Shown here in pieces: positions 36,129 through 44,385 of a DNA stretch of 64,000 nt. The notes beneath the pieces were generated by a model. It worked only from the letters and a program-made list of their open reading frames with translations. It was not told the DNA's origin and ran no database searches. The DNA is taken from the NCBI RefSeq assembly GCF_037976325.1, contig NZ_CP150265.1, positions 5,407,001-5,471,000 on the forward strand, in the 5' to 3' direction. The translations under genes and the position numbers were made by a program. The number at the start of each line of letters is the position of its first letter. Position 1 is the stretch's first letter. The DNA comes from Paenibacillus sp. FSL K6-3182. Its GTDB lineage: Bacteria; Bacillota; Bacilli; Paenibacillales; Paenibacillaceae.

Positions 36129-37652
36129 TTATTTCGTATTCGCTTTGGCCCACTCGTCTAGCTGGCGCTGCTGTTCTTCCAAAATTTTCTGGTATCCCGC
36201 AGCATTACGCTTAGCTTTATACTTGGCAATTGTTCCTTCCACATCATCGACAGCACCTGAGTTCAGAACCATCTGGAACTCTTTATCTACGTTACCGACT
36301 GCAGCCTTCTCAGCCTTAACTGGTGCCTCATCGAAGGTAAAGCCAAGAGCGATAGAGCGTTCGGAACTTTCGTTGAACTTCTCGAATTGTTCCCACTTGT
36401 CAGCGTCTTCGTTTGCCCACAGGTATGAGATGAACTGATTTCCGAACATCCAACCGCCTGGGCTCGGGTAGCCTTGTGTCTCAGCTGTTACGCCTTCTGG
36501 ATAATCAATGACGTTGTCTGCTTTTTTAACATAGTGCGTACCTTCAATTCCCCAATCCAGCATATTAAGAAGCTTAGCATCCGTATACAACATATTAAGA
36601 AACATCATTGCTCTCTCAGGATCCTTGGAAGTACGGGAAATCGATAGCAATGCTCCATTTGCTTCACCTGTTGTTGTATAAGGTAGAGCTGTCTCAACTT
36701 GTACGAGCGGAAGTCCCATTGTTACAGACATTTCTTTATCTTTACCAGGCTTCAATGATGAACCGATTGCAAAGGCTTTGCCGGCTTTCATCATGTTCTC
36801 TGCTTGACCGCTAGAATCTGAAGTCATAACATCCTTATCGAACCAACCATTAAGATTCCATTGTCTCATACGCTTAAGAAAATCAATAAATTTTGGGTCT
36901 TCTAGGGTATCAATAGCTTTCAACTCTTTGCTGTCACGTGAAATTATACCGCTATCGTAATTAGCTGCTCCCCAAGTGTTTGCAAATTTATTACTAACAA
37001 CGGGTACTATACCTTGTTCTTTTTCTTTAATTACTTTAAACATTTCTTCCATTTCCTCAAGAGTTTTAACTCCTTCAGTATTGAATTTATATTTATCAAC
37101 CAATTCTTTGTTTAGAAGGAAACCAAAACCTTGTGCGAATTCCTTTTTGGTAGGAACGCCATAAGTCTTGTTGCTAATTTGTGCGCCTTTCATAAAATCA
37201 TCGCCCAAAATGGCAGGGATATCTTTACCGTGTTTTGCAATGAGATCTGTCAGTTCTACAAATTGTCCTTTGGATACGTCTAATCCATAACCAAACCATC
37301 CGGCAGTAAAGATGAGATCAAAGGATTCGCCGGAAATTTTCATCAGGTTAGTCTTGTCTGTCCAAGAGCCCCAATCAATCGGTTTCAATTCGATAGTTGC
37401 GTTGATTTTTTCTGTTAAGTATTTGCTCATTTCATCCTGAACAAGCTTTAGATCCTTAGGCACAGCACCAGGATAAATCAATGTAATTTTGTAAGGCTTG
37501 AGACTTGCAGCATTACCAGTCTCATTGGATGGTGTGTTATTAGTATCCTCTTTTGGAGTGTTGGAACCTCCTGTTTTGTTCTGTGCGCATCCGGACAGAA
37601 CTAGCATAACAATGATGATCAGGGTTAATCCGATTTGCAGCTTTTTCTTCAA
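36129..37652 (-). CDS. Extracellular solute-binding lipoprotein of a CUT1 sugar importer
   Basis: A 507-residue binding protein. The start is TTG: either 37652 (AAGGGA with 9 bases spacing) or 37661 (too close to that site), so 37652 is preferred. The signal peptide ends in VLSGC with a good lipobox. The mature part has LIFTAGWFGYG, an ISRTSKDPERAMMFLNMLYTD region and a C-terminal AKYKAKRNAAGYQKIL helix, as in the LplA/YtcQ group. It follows two permease genes in the same operon and is closed by a terminator. Confidence 0.92.
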   Translation of the reverse strand: MKKKLQIGLTLIIIVMLVLSGCAQNKTGGSNTPKEDTNNTPSNETGNAASLKPYKITLIYPGAVPKDLKLVQDEMSKYLTEKINATIELKPIDWGSWTDKTNLMKISGESFDLIFTAGWFGYGLDVSKGQFVELTDLIAKHGKDIPAILGDDFMKGAQISNKTYGVPTKKEFAQGFGFLLNKELVDKYKFNTEGVKTLEEMEEMFKVIKEKEQGIVPVVSNKFANTWGAANYDSGIISRDSKELKAIDTLEDPKFIDFLKRMRQWNLNGWFDKDVMTSDSSGQAENMMKAGKAFAIGSSLKPGKDKEMSVTMGLPLVQVETALPYTTTGEANGALLSISRTSKDPERAMMFLNMLYTDAKLLNMLDWGIEGTHYVKKADNVIDYPEGVTAETQGYPSPGGWMFGNQFISYLWANEDADKWEQFEKFNESSERSIALGFTFDEAPVKAEKAAVGNVDKEFQMVLNSGAVDDVEGTIAKYKAKRNAAGYQKILEEQQRQLDEWAKANTK

Positions 37653-37705
37653 CGTAACCAATCCCTTCTTCTCTTTGTTTTTATCGGAAACCTAGATGCG
37701 TATTC

Positions 37706-38596
37706 TTAACCTTTAACCGCACCGCTGGTGATACCGCTGATGTAGAATTTTTGAAAGAATGGATAAGCGACCAGGAGCGGCGCGACGCCGATAATGGCGA
37801 GTGCCATTCGAACACCTTCAGTTGGCATTTTGGAAAGAAGTTCGCCTACCTGACTGGATGTATCCGCCTTCATAATTAGAAACTGTACATTATTTAGCGT
37901 CTTGGTCATAAGGTACTGGATATTCATCAAATCTGGTTTATCGATAAACAGCATACAGTTGTACCAGTCATTCCAATAAGCTAACAAATTGAAGAGAGCG
38001 ACTGTCGCCATAATTGGCGCTGAAAGCGGCACCACTAGCTTCATGAAGATAGTCAGCTCGCTCGCCCCGTCGATCGTGCCTGACTCAACGATAGATTCTG
38101 GTATCGTGTTGGCAAAAAAACTACGCATCAACAAAACGTTAAAGGCACTTAGCAGCAGATTGGGTATAATCATGCCAAACAGTGTGTTTTTGAGCCCAAT
38201 CATTGTCACATAGGTGATATACCAGGGCACCATGCCTCCACTAAACAACATCGTGAAAAATAGAAGAAATGACATCGTGCGGCGCAGCGGCAAGTCTTTG
38301 CGTGATAACGGATAAGCGAAGAGCGCCGTTATAAACAAGCTGACCGTTGTTCCAATAAGAGTTACGAGAATGGTTACTCCATAAGATCTCGCAATCTGAC
38401 CAAAGTCATTAAATAAGAACTGATAAGAGGCGAAATTAATTTTGCTTGGAATTAAGCTGTATCCGTTCTGGGCAATCGAACTCTCATCTGAAATGGAGAC
38501 CATGAATACTAAAATGAACGGGAATAGTGACGCTATGCTGAAGAGCACAAAGAACAGATGGATAAGTGGAGATCGCAAACGTGATGTAACTGGCAT
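37706..38596 (-). CDS. Sugar ABC transporter permease (LplC/YtcP-like, COG0395 type)
   Basis: A 296-residue permease with six helices, docking loop IVESGTIDGASELTIFMKLVVP and the YtcP-type C-terminus FYISGITSGAVKG. AGGAGG lies before the ATG. It is encoded 37 bases after its partner permease and about 50 bases before the binding protein. Confidence 0.93.
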   Translation of the reverse strand: MPVTSRLRSPLIHLFFVLFSIASLFPFILVFMVSISDESSIAQNGYSLIPSKINFASYQFLFNDFGQIARSYGVTILVTLIGTTVSLFITALFAYPLSRKDLPLRRTMSFLLFFTMLFSGGMVPWYITYVTMIGLKNTLFGMIIPNLLLSAFNVLLMRSFFANTIPESIVESGTIDGASELTIFMKLVVPLSAPIMATVALFNLLAYWNDWYNCMLFIDKPDLMNIQYLMTKTLNNVQFLIMKADTSSQVGELLSKMPTEGVRMALAIIGVAPLLVAYPFFQKFYISGITSGAVKG

Positions 38597-38633
38597 CTGC
38601 TTGATGCCTCCTCTCTTTATAAATTTTTATCGA

Positions 38634-39599
38634 TTAGAATAACGCGTCATCCTTGCTGATTCGGCGAACTGCGAAGTTTGCCCCTAAGATCAAGAAGAAA
38701 CAGACAACAGATTGATAAATACCAGCGGCAGTCGACATTCCAATGTCTCCACGCTCAATCATTGCTCGGTAGACAAATGTATCGATCGTATTAGTTGTAG
38801 GCATTAACGGACCTGAGTTCATCGGTACTTGATAGAATAGACCGAAGTCTGAACGCATAATCGAACTGATCGCTAGCAGCGTCATGATGATAATCATTGG
38901 CGAGATGAGTGGAATCGTAATTCGAGTCATCTGTTTCCATTTGTTAGCGCCATCGATGGTTGCCGCTTCGTAAAATTCCTTATCAATACCGATAATGGCC
39001 GCAAAATAAATAATTGCCAAATAGCCGACATTTTTCCACGCATTCACAATAACCAAAATATATGGCCAGTAATCCGGCTCATTGTACCAAGAGATCGACT
39101 CGGCGCTAAACCATTTGTCTAACTGTCTATTGATAAGCCCGCTATCGGTATTTAGAAAACTGTATACCAGATAAGCTACAACTACCATTGAAATGATATG
39201 TGGCAGCAAAAACGTGCTCTGGTAAAAACGGGTGATGACTTTATCTTTGATCTCGTTGACCAACAGTGCGGCAAGAAGCGCAAAAGTGGTATTCACAACG
39301 ATGAAAAACACGTTATACATAATCGTATTTCTCGTTATCAGAAAAGCATCGGGAGAACTGAACAAAAACTTAAAATTGTACATTCCAGCCCAAGGACTGC
39401 CCCAAATGCCATCTACATAGTTCAGTTCCTTGAAAGCTAAGATGACTCCGTACATAGGAATATAATTGTTTAAAATCAAGTACGCTAGCCCGGGGACCAT
39501 CATAATGAGTAAAGCCCTGTATTTCTTTATATTTTTTTTGAATGTTCGCATTCGGCTACTCATAGTTGTGGATGTATCGTTTGATGCAAACGCCGTCAT
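38634..39599 (-). CDS. Sugar ABC transporter permease (LplB/YteP-like, COG4209 type)
   Basis: A 321-residue permease from ATG 39599, preceded by AAAGGG at 8-10 bases; the ATG at 39638 lies inside the likely promoter and lacks a ribosome site. The docking loop is FYEAATIDGANKWKQMTRI, and the C-terminus NFAVRRISKDDALF is typical. It is the first gene of the operon and divergent from the phosphodiesterase gene. Confidence 0.92.
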   Translation of the reverse strand: MTAFASNDTSTTMSSRMRTFKKNIKKYRALLIMMVPGLAYLILNNYIPMYGVILAFKELNYVDGIWGSPWAGMYNFKFLFSSPDAFLITRNTIMYNVFFIVVNTTFALLAALLVNEIKDKVITRFYQSTFLLPHIISMVVVAYLVYSFLNTDSGLINRQLDKWFSAESISWYNEPDYWPYILVIVNAWKNVGYLAIIYFAAIIGIDKEFYEAATIDGANKWKQMTRITIPLISPMIIIMTLLAISSIMRSDFGLFYQVPMNSGPLMPTTNTIDTFVYRAMIERGDIGMSTAAGIYQSVVCFFLILGANFAVRRISKDDALF

Positions 39600-39636
39600 A
39601 AGGCTCACCCTTTCATGTTGTCGTTCTCTGTCTCTC

Positions 39637-39663
39637 ATTATAGTGGGCTGTTAATCATGTGAA
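39637..39663 (-). promoter_or_regulatory. Probable promoter of the permease operon
   Basis: On the minus strand TTCACA (39663-39658), 15 bases, then a perfect TATAAT (39642-39637). The spacing is short, as in activator-assisted promoters. It leaves a leader of roughly 30 bases before ATG 39599. Confidence 0.5.
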
Positions 39664-39729
39664 CTACTATAATAATGACATATCTTTATCACGCTAATGA
39701 CTAGTTTTCTCAGAGCATGAATTAGGATA

Positions 39730-39758
39730 TTGACGGTTATAACGGGTGCTCTTATGCT
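39730..39758 (+). promoter_or_regulatory. Sigma-A promoter of the phosphodiesterase/metallophosphoesterase pair
   Basis: TTGACG (39730-39735), exactly 17 bases, then TATGCT (39753-39758). It lies about 80 bases before the start at 39839. Confidence 0.72.
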
Positions 39759-39838
39759 AAAAGCGTGAACCGGTCGTGCCGTTTCCTATTAATGGAAGAC
39801 ACGTCCTTCACGAGAGATTTAATATGAGGGAGTGAAAT

Positions 39839-40741
39839 ATGATGAAGCAAACTAAGGCTGTACAGCGGGTATTTATTCTTGGAATGGATGGTGCGGGTAA
39901 TTTCGTACAGCAAGCAGACACACCGAATCTAGATGCTTGGCTTCCACGTGGAGCCTACACCTTTGATGCGAAGGCGGAAATGCCGACGATCAGTGCAGAA
40001 TGTTGGGGATCTGTGCTTCATGGGGTACAGCCTGACAAGCATAAATTAAATAATGAGAAGGCAGCAACGCTATCCTATCCGAGTGATTCTCCCTTTCCTT
40101 CCCTCTTTCGACTAGTAAGAGAACAACAGCCAGAGGCTAAGCTTGCTTCCTTTAGCAGCTGGAGTCCGATTAACTCCGGTATTATTGAAGATAATCTCGG
40201 CGTACATAAAGTTTCTTTGCCGGATGCGGAGCTTGTCTCTTCTCTTCTCGTATACATGGAAGAGAATCAGGACGTTCGTCTGTTATTTCTACAACTGGAT
40301 GAACCGGATGGCTCTGGACACCGTTACGGCTACGGAGATGATTGTCCGGAGTATTTAGCTGCGATAACGACTTGTGACGAACTAATCGGCAGTGTGTTGA
40401 AGCGATTAGAGAAGTTAGGTCTTATGGAAGACAGCTTAGTTGTACTTCTCACTGACCATGGCGGAGGCGGTGATAACAAATACAGCCATGGCAGCGCCCA
40501 TCCAATGGACCGTGACGTATTCTGGGGCTGTATCGGACCTGGGATTAATAGCGGTCTTCTAAAAGGACCTGTATCCATTACAGATACAGCTGCAATTGCT
40601 GCACTTGCGCTAGGTTTAACCTTGACTCAGCAATGGGATGCTCGCTTACCAGATGGATTGCTTGATGACACATGGGCATTCAAGAGCATTACTATCGTCG
40701 ATAGCAAAGCAGCTGCCGCTGAGGAGTCCCACAATGGCTAA
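39839..40741 (+). CDS. Alkaline-phosphatase-superfamily phosphodiesterase
   Basis: A 300-residue protein of the type I phosphodiesterase/nucleotide pyrophosphatase kind. The N-terminal metal site GMDGAG, a conserved Thr in MPTISAECW as candidate nucleophile, LDEPDGSGHRYG and LTDHGGGGDNKYSHG give the superfamily metal ligands. No signal peptide is seen, so it is cytosolic. GAGGGAG precedes the double ATG. The stop overlaps the start of the metallophosphoesterase gene by 8 bases, so the two are translationally coupled and probably work in sequence on a phosphate ester. The first Met could be 39839 or 39842. Confidence 0.87.
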   Translation: MMKQTKAVQRVFILGMDGAGNFVQQADTPNLDAWLPRGAYTFDAKAEMPTISAECWGSVLHGVQPDKHKLNNEKAATLSYPSDSPFPSLFRLVREQQPEAKLASFSSWSPINSGIIEDNLGVHKVSLPDAELVSSLLVYMEENQDVRLLFLQLDEPDGSGHRYGYGDDCPEYLAAITTCDELIGSVLKRLEKLGLMEDSLVVLLTDHGGGGDNKYSHGSAHPMDRDVFWGCIGPGINSGLLKGPVSITDTAAIAALALGLTLTQQWDARLPDGLLDDTWAFKSITIVDSKAAAAEESHNG

Positions 40742-41702
40742 GTCGCTGCGGTTTCGAGAAGATGGGAGCTTCAAAATTGTGCAGTTCACAGATCCCGAAT
40801 TTTCTTCATACGAAGCGGAAGAACAAAGGATGGAAGCTATGATGCTAGATATCCTGAAAGACGAGCAGCCTGATCTGGTCGTCTACACAGGAGATGTTAT
40901 CGCTTCAGCTGGTCACCCTAACCCGGTAGTCGCATTTCGACGCGCTTGCTCAGTGCCTGAGAGCTTGAACATCCCTTGGGCTGCTGTGTTCGGCAACCAC
41001 GATACGGAAGGAACCGTCACGCGGGAGCAGCTTCATGCGCTGCAGCTGACCTACCCACATAATTATGCTAAGCCTGACCCACCTGGCATTCATGGCTCCG
41101 GTAATTATGTCCTTACCGTAGAAGGTAAAGAACGCGAAACGGCCGCAGCCCTTTATTTTCTGGATTCAGGCAGCTACTCTCCGCTGGAATATAGCAGAAT
41201 GGGCTATTATGATTGGATTCGCCGCGATCAGATTGATTGGTACACACGTGAGTCCTATCGACTTACCGGAAGCAATGGCGGAACGCCGCTGCCCTCCCTC
41301 GCCTTTTTTCACATACCGCTTCCTGAATATAACGATGTATGGGACTTCGGTGTCTGCTATGGAGAGCGTAATGCTCCCTTCTGCTGCGCGCCTTGGGTGA
41401 ATTCCGGCTTCTTCGCAGCTATGATCGAGATGGGCGATGTCATGGGCACCTTCGCTGGCCATGACCACGGTCACGATTTCTGGGGCGATTGGCATGGCAT
41501 CCGTCTTTGCTATGGCCGGACGACCCGAAACGCATACCTGGATCGGCCCTTTTTAACAGGAGCGAGGGTCATTTCCTTGAAAGAAGGAGAACGAAGCTTC
41601 GATACTTGGCTGCACTTAGAGGATGGAACGGTGCTGTCAGAACAGCCTAAGCATGAGCCTGAGGGACGTACACCGGAGAATGTTGCTATTTACTTAACAT
41701 AA
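40734..41702 (+). CDS. Calcineurin-like metallophosphoesterase, copy 2
   Basis: 322 residues from ATG 40734, with GAGGAG 7 bases upstream; the 32 extra codons of open frame before it overlap the preceding gene heavily. Motifs: FTDPEF (DxE where DxH is usual), YTGDVIASAG, GNHDTEG, FFHIPLPEYND and GHDHGHDF. It is a full-length paralogue of the 31453-32418 product. It is likely coupled to the upstream phosphodiesterase and acts in the cytosol. Confidence 0.9.
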   Translation: MAKSLRFREDGSFKIVQFTDPEFSSYEAEEQRMEAMMLDILKDEQPDLVVYTGDVIASAGHPNPVVAFRRACSVPESLNIPWAAVFGNHDTEGTVTREQLHALQLTYPHNYAKPDPPGIHGSGNYVLTVEGKERETAAALYFLDSGSYSPLEYSRMGYYDWIRRDQIDWYTRESYRLTGSNGGTPLPSLAFFHIPLPEYNDVWDFGVCYGERNAPFCCAPWVNSGFFAAMIEMGDVMGTFAGHDHGHDFWGDWHGIRLCYGRTTRNAYLDRPFLTGARVISLKEGERSFDTWLHLEDGTVLSEQPKHEPEGRTPENVAIYLT

Positions 41703-42236
41703 GCAGCACCGATTCGAAAAGAAGCTACTTTATGTATTTATAATCATTAACGATAGTTGCAATTCATATAAAGAGTGGCCGATTCAACTGTTCAAACCAA
41801 TCGCTGAGGAATTCCAAAGAAATACCTTCAGCATCCGACTGAACGGATATCGCTTACGTTTGGATTGATAGCAAACATAATTGTTATGGTTAACACAATC
41901 AAGTGGTTCTCTACCGAGTTCTTCGAAACTGTCAGTTTATAATGAAAGTACTGTAAAAAAAGGTTTAATAGAGCATCTGGAATTTAGTTGAGGCACCTTC
42001 AGATTAGTAGTTAAAAACACTTTCCGTAATATATACAAATTGATTGTATCTTCATTCAAGCTTCATAACTTGCCCAAAACCTGATGTTTCTTATAATAAG
42101 GTTTGGTGGATGAGAGGGCGATACCCTTTATAGTCAATTATTCGTTATTGACATCTATACTTTATAACTCGCAAAGTTGTTTTCTATCATCTTGAACCGG
42201 AGGATCTGAAGAAAACTCCATTCCTTGTTTCGCTTA
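41703..42236. other. Gene-poor stretch
   Basis: 534 bases without a supportable gene on either strand; many stops in all frames and AT-rich. No clear terminator was found behind the 41702 stop. No repeat or RNA was recognised. Confidence 0.6.
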
Positions 42237-42443
42237 TTAGTGTCCTTCTGTATGCCTCGCCAAGAACCCATCCAGGATCTCTGCCATTGGTCCGTTTTCT
42301 AACGGTCCTTTTAGTTCGTTCCTAACCAACAGCAAAGCGGCTGCAGGAGGCATATGGATTGTCCGTAGCGCTTCGACCAGAGTATTCTCTTCGTCACTTA
42401 ATCTTTTTATGTACTGTAACTCTATCGGTTCAGGTGTTATCAC
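42237..42443 (-). CDS. Small hypothetical protein (68 residues)
   Basis: I do not recognise this protein. The frame opens with GTG 42443, with a weak AGAGAG about 10 bases upstream. The sequence is mildly acidic and soluble, with a helical look (KRLSDEENTLVEALRTIHMPP, AAALLLVRNELKG) and an N-terminal ITPEPIELQY. Codon use looks protein-like, unlike the surrounding DNA. It may be a small conserved protein or the remains of a longer one; no neighbours explain it. Confidence 0.4.
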   Translation of the reverse strand: MITPEPIELQYIKRLSDEENTLVEALRTIHMPPAAALLLVRNELKGPLENGPMAEILDGFLARHTEGH

Positions 42444-42773
42444 CAGTGTTTCACTCTCTTTCAGGGGTGGTTTGTCCTACCTAGTTCATGGCGTCATTAA
42501 ATACCAAATTATTCTGTTTGACCATGTTTTTGTCATTCGTCCTGGCAAATTACAAGGAAGTGCTGTCACATTCACCTTTATCCAATAAAATGTAGCCCGT
42601 AGCTTTAGTATTAGCGATTGTAATCGCTATTAACCAAGAAGTACGTTAAAGAATTGTTTACCCACGTTCAATTAGGCATCAACATGGAGAGAAATAACTC
42701 GTCTTAAAAACAGTAACAGATGTTATTTTACACTTCTTATTTTGAGTAAGTCCTCTACAATTTCCGTTTGATG

Positions 42774-42815
42774 AAAAAGGCAGTCTGCCAGAACCTTTTG
42801 GTGGACTGCCTTTTT
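42774..42815. terminator. Bidirectional Rho-independent terminator
   Basis: AAAAAGGCAGTC (42774-42785) pairs with GACTGCCTTTTT (42804-42815), with an inner GCCA/TGG pairing. It has T-runs on both strands, yet no intact gene lies within 300 bases upstream on plus, so it probably belonged to a lost gene. Confidence 0.8.
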
Positions 42816-43323
42816 GCTGTCAAATATGTCGCCCTGGCTTGAGCACAGGTTAATCATCTTAATCTAGAGTAGTACTGACACTGATTGATCTGGCTATCCG
42901 TCGTCGCACTCCCGCTCTGGACTGACGGACAGATAGATGACTCAACCTTGGGAATCGAGTTCGAATGCTTGATCGTAGCGGTTTTCCGTTCGGAACGTTG
43001 GGTTGGTGGGAAGTCCGAAATTTCCGGATGAATGGTGATAATATGTACAACAGGGTTTTGTCACTTGGTATCATAGACTGAGTATGGATCAACGATCTTT
43101 TGGCAGACTGTTCTACTTGCTATGCGATGGCGTTAGCGCTATTGACTGGCAATTTCCTTGAAACACTTGGTTGGATAAATCAAAGCTTATTGGTCAATTT
43201 AAACAAGGTTTCCGTCATGGATTAGCTATGCTTGATAATTTTGGAAGGCGTAAAACTTTTCGAGTCTACAATTTTATTTTCTCTCAACATTTGGAACGTT
43301 AATTAACTATTAATAAAAACCTC

Positions 43324-43354
43324 GAAGCAGTCAATCATAATGATTGGCTGCTTC
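43324..43354. terminator. Perfect 14-bp hairpin, possible terminator
   Basis: GAAGCAGTCAATCA pairs with TGATTGGCTGCTTC across a 3-base loop (one G-T pair). On the minus strand GAGGTTTTTATT follows, giving a plausible U-run; on plus there is none. Confidence 0.55.
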
Positions 43355-43705
43355 CTTAGATTAGATGGGGAAATGATCATTTTGATAATGCAGCAGACTA
43401 CATTACTCAAGTGCATTAAATTCTGGTTTGAGAATAGATGCGAACCTAATGATCTCAAAGAATACTGTCCCTCTAATCTGACCTCATAAGCACTCCGTTT
43501 CCAAAAACGTTGATACGCCCAAAAGGCTGAACGACTTTGTACGTCCTTTGTTCATTTCGCCAATTTCGGTATTAATGCCTTTTGACTATGAATCGGCAGC
43601 TCATGGATATGAAAATTAAATTTAGAAGAAATTGAATATTCCATCTTAGTTTGAGTCATTCTAATCAGGTCAGAAAATCCAAAATATCCAACAGGAGGAA
43701 TTCAT

Positions 43706-44053
43706 TTGTACCAGTTTCAGTCCAACAATCAGATTTCGCAACAACTTGCTCATGCCGAACAACTTATCCAACAATTGGTGAACCAAACTCAGCAAGCATC
43801 AGGGCAATATCAACAATTGTTAAACCAAGAACTCAATAATGCAAAAGCACTGGAACAAATAGCACAACGTGAACAGCAAGCCGCTCAAATTATACAAACC
43901 GCTCTGCAAGGCCATCAAACAGCACTTCAACAATTACACCAAATCTCAACCATCTGCAACCAAGTGGCTCAGTCATCACAAACACAAATGACTGCATATT
44001 CAGCTATGAACAACCATCAACAACAACAAGGCTTTAACAACTATTCTCATTAA
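43706..44053 (+). CDS. Small glutamine-rich coiled-coil protein
   Basis: A 115-residue soluble protein, TTG start with AGGAGG 7 bases upstream. It is almost entirely helical and very rich in Gln, with a continuous heptad-like pattern (LAHAEQLIQQLVNQTQQA, REQQAAQIIQTALQGHQTAL) and a single Cys near the C-terminus. No known domain is recognised. Two broken relatives lie downstream, at 47030-47104 (N-terminal part) and 49636-49728 (middle part), so this family has multiplied locally. A spore-associated role is conceivable from its neighbours but is not shown. Confidence 0.7.
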   Translation: MYQFQSNNQISQQLAHAEQLIQQLVNQTQQASGQYQQLLNQELNNAKALEQIAQREQQAAQIIQTALQGHQTALQQLHQISTICNQVAQSSQTQMTAYSAMNNHQQQQGFNNYSH

Positions 44054-44086
44054 TGAAATAGGAATAAGGGATAAATTTCATTTCTA

Positions 44087-44257
44087 AAAGAGGGTTTAAT
44101 TAATGAAATCGCTGTAGTTAGACCCTATCTAGCCGTTGCTAATGTTCTTCAGAATACGCTCGGCAGTCAGTTTCGTGAACTGCGCACCATGATGCAGTAT
44201 TCCTTCCAAAGCAACAATACTCGCGGAAAACTATACTTCCGAGTGAACATAGTCTAG
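44087..44257 (+). pseudogene. Manganese catalase remnant
   Basis: Uninterrupted frame reading EIAVVRPYLAVANVLQ, then LGSQFRELRTMMQYSFQS and NTRGK before a stop at 44255. This matches, from memory, the N-terminal ferritin-like helix of Mn-catalases of the KatN/YdbD/CotJC kind (RPxPxxAxxLQExLGGQFGE..MMQYxFQSxNxRGK). Only about 50 of roughly 280 residues remain. There is no convincing start, and a terminator follows at 44313. It is a gene corpse. Confidence 0.65.
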
Positions 44258-44312
44258 TTTGTTACGATTTGAATGCTAGGATTTTTGAATATAAGCTGCT
44301 TCCTGATAGGAA

Positions 44313-44343
44313 AAACCCTGTTGAAAAGCAGGGTTTTTTCCTG
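44313..44343 (+). terminator. Rho-independent terminator before RNase J
   Basis: AAACCCTG (44313-44320) and CAGGGTTT (44329-44336) with a TTTT tail. It probably once ended the Mn-catalase gene, and it isolates the RNase J gene from upstream transcription. Confidence 0.88.
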
Positions 44344-44385
44344 TTTTGTATAGCCATTTACCAATGATGCGGAGGTTTGTTGGAG

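Larger units (their letters stand above)
42444..43705. other. Long gene-poor stretch with hairpins and decayed reading frames
   Basis: About 1.26 kb without an intact gene. It contains a near-perfect 8+8 palindrome with 2-base spacer at 42612-42629, a bidirectional terminator at 42774-42815 and a hairpin at 43324-43354. At 43080-43302 on plus there is a broken frame with protein-like pieces (SFGRLFYLLCDGVSAIDWQF, then LDNFGRRKTFRVYNFIFSQHL) that I cannot assign. Confidence 0.6.

Noticed and set aside
43080..43302. Possible transposase fragment
   Set aside because: Protein-like pieces are present but match no family I can name, so it is only noted within the gene-poor region.
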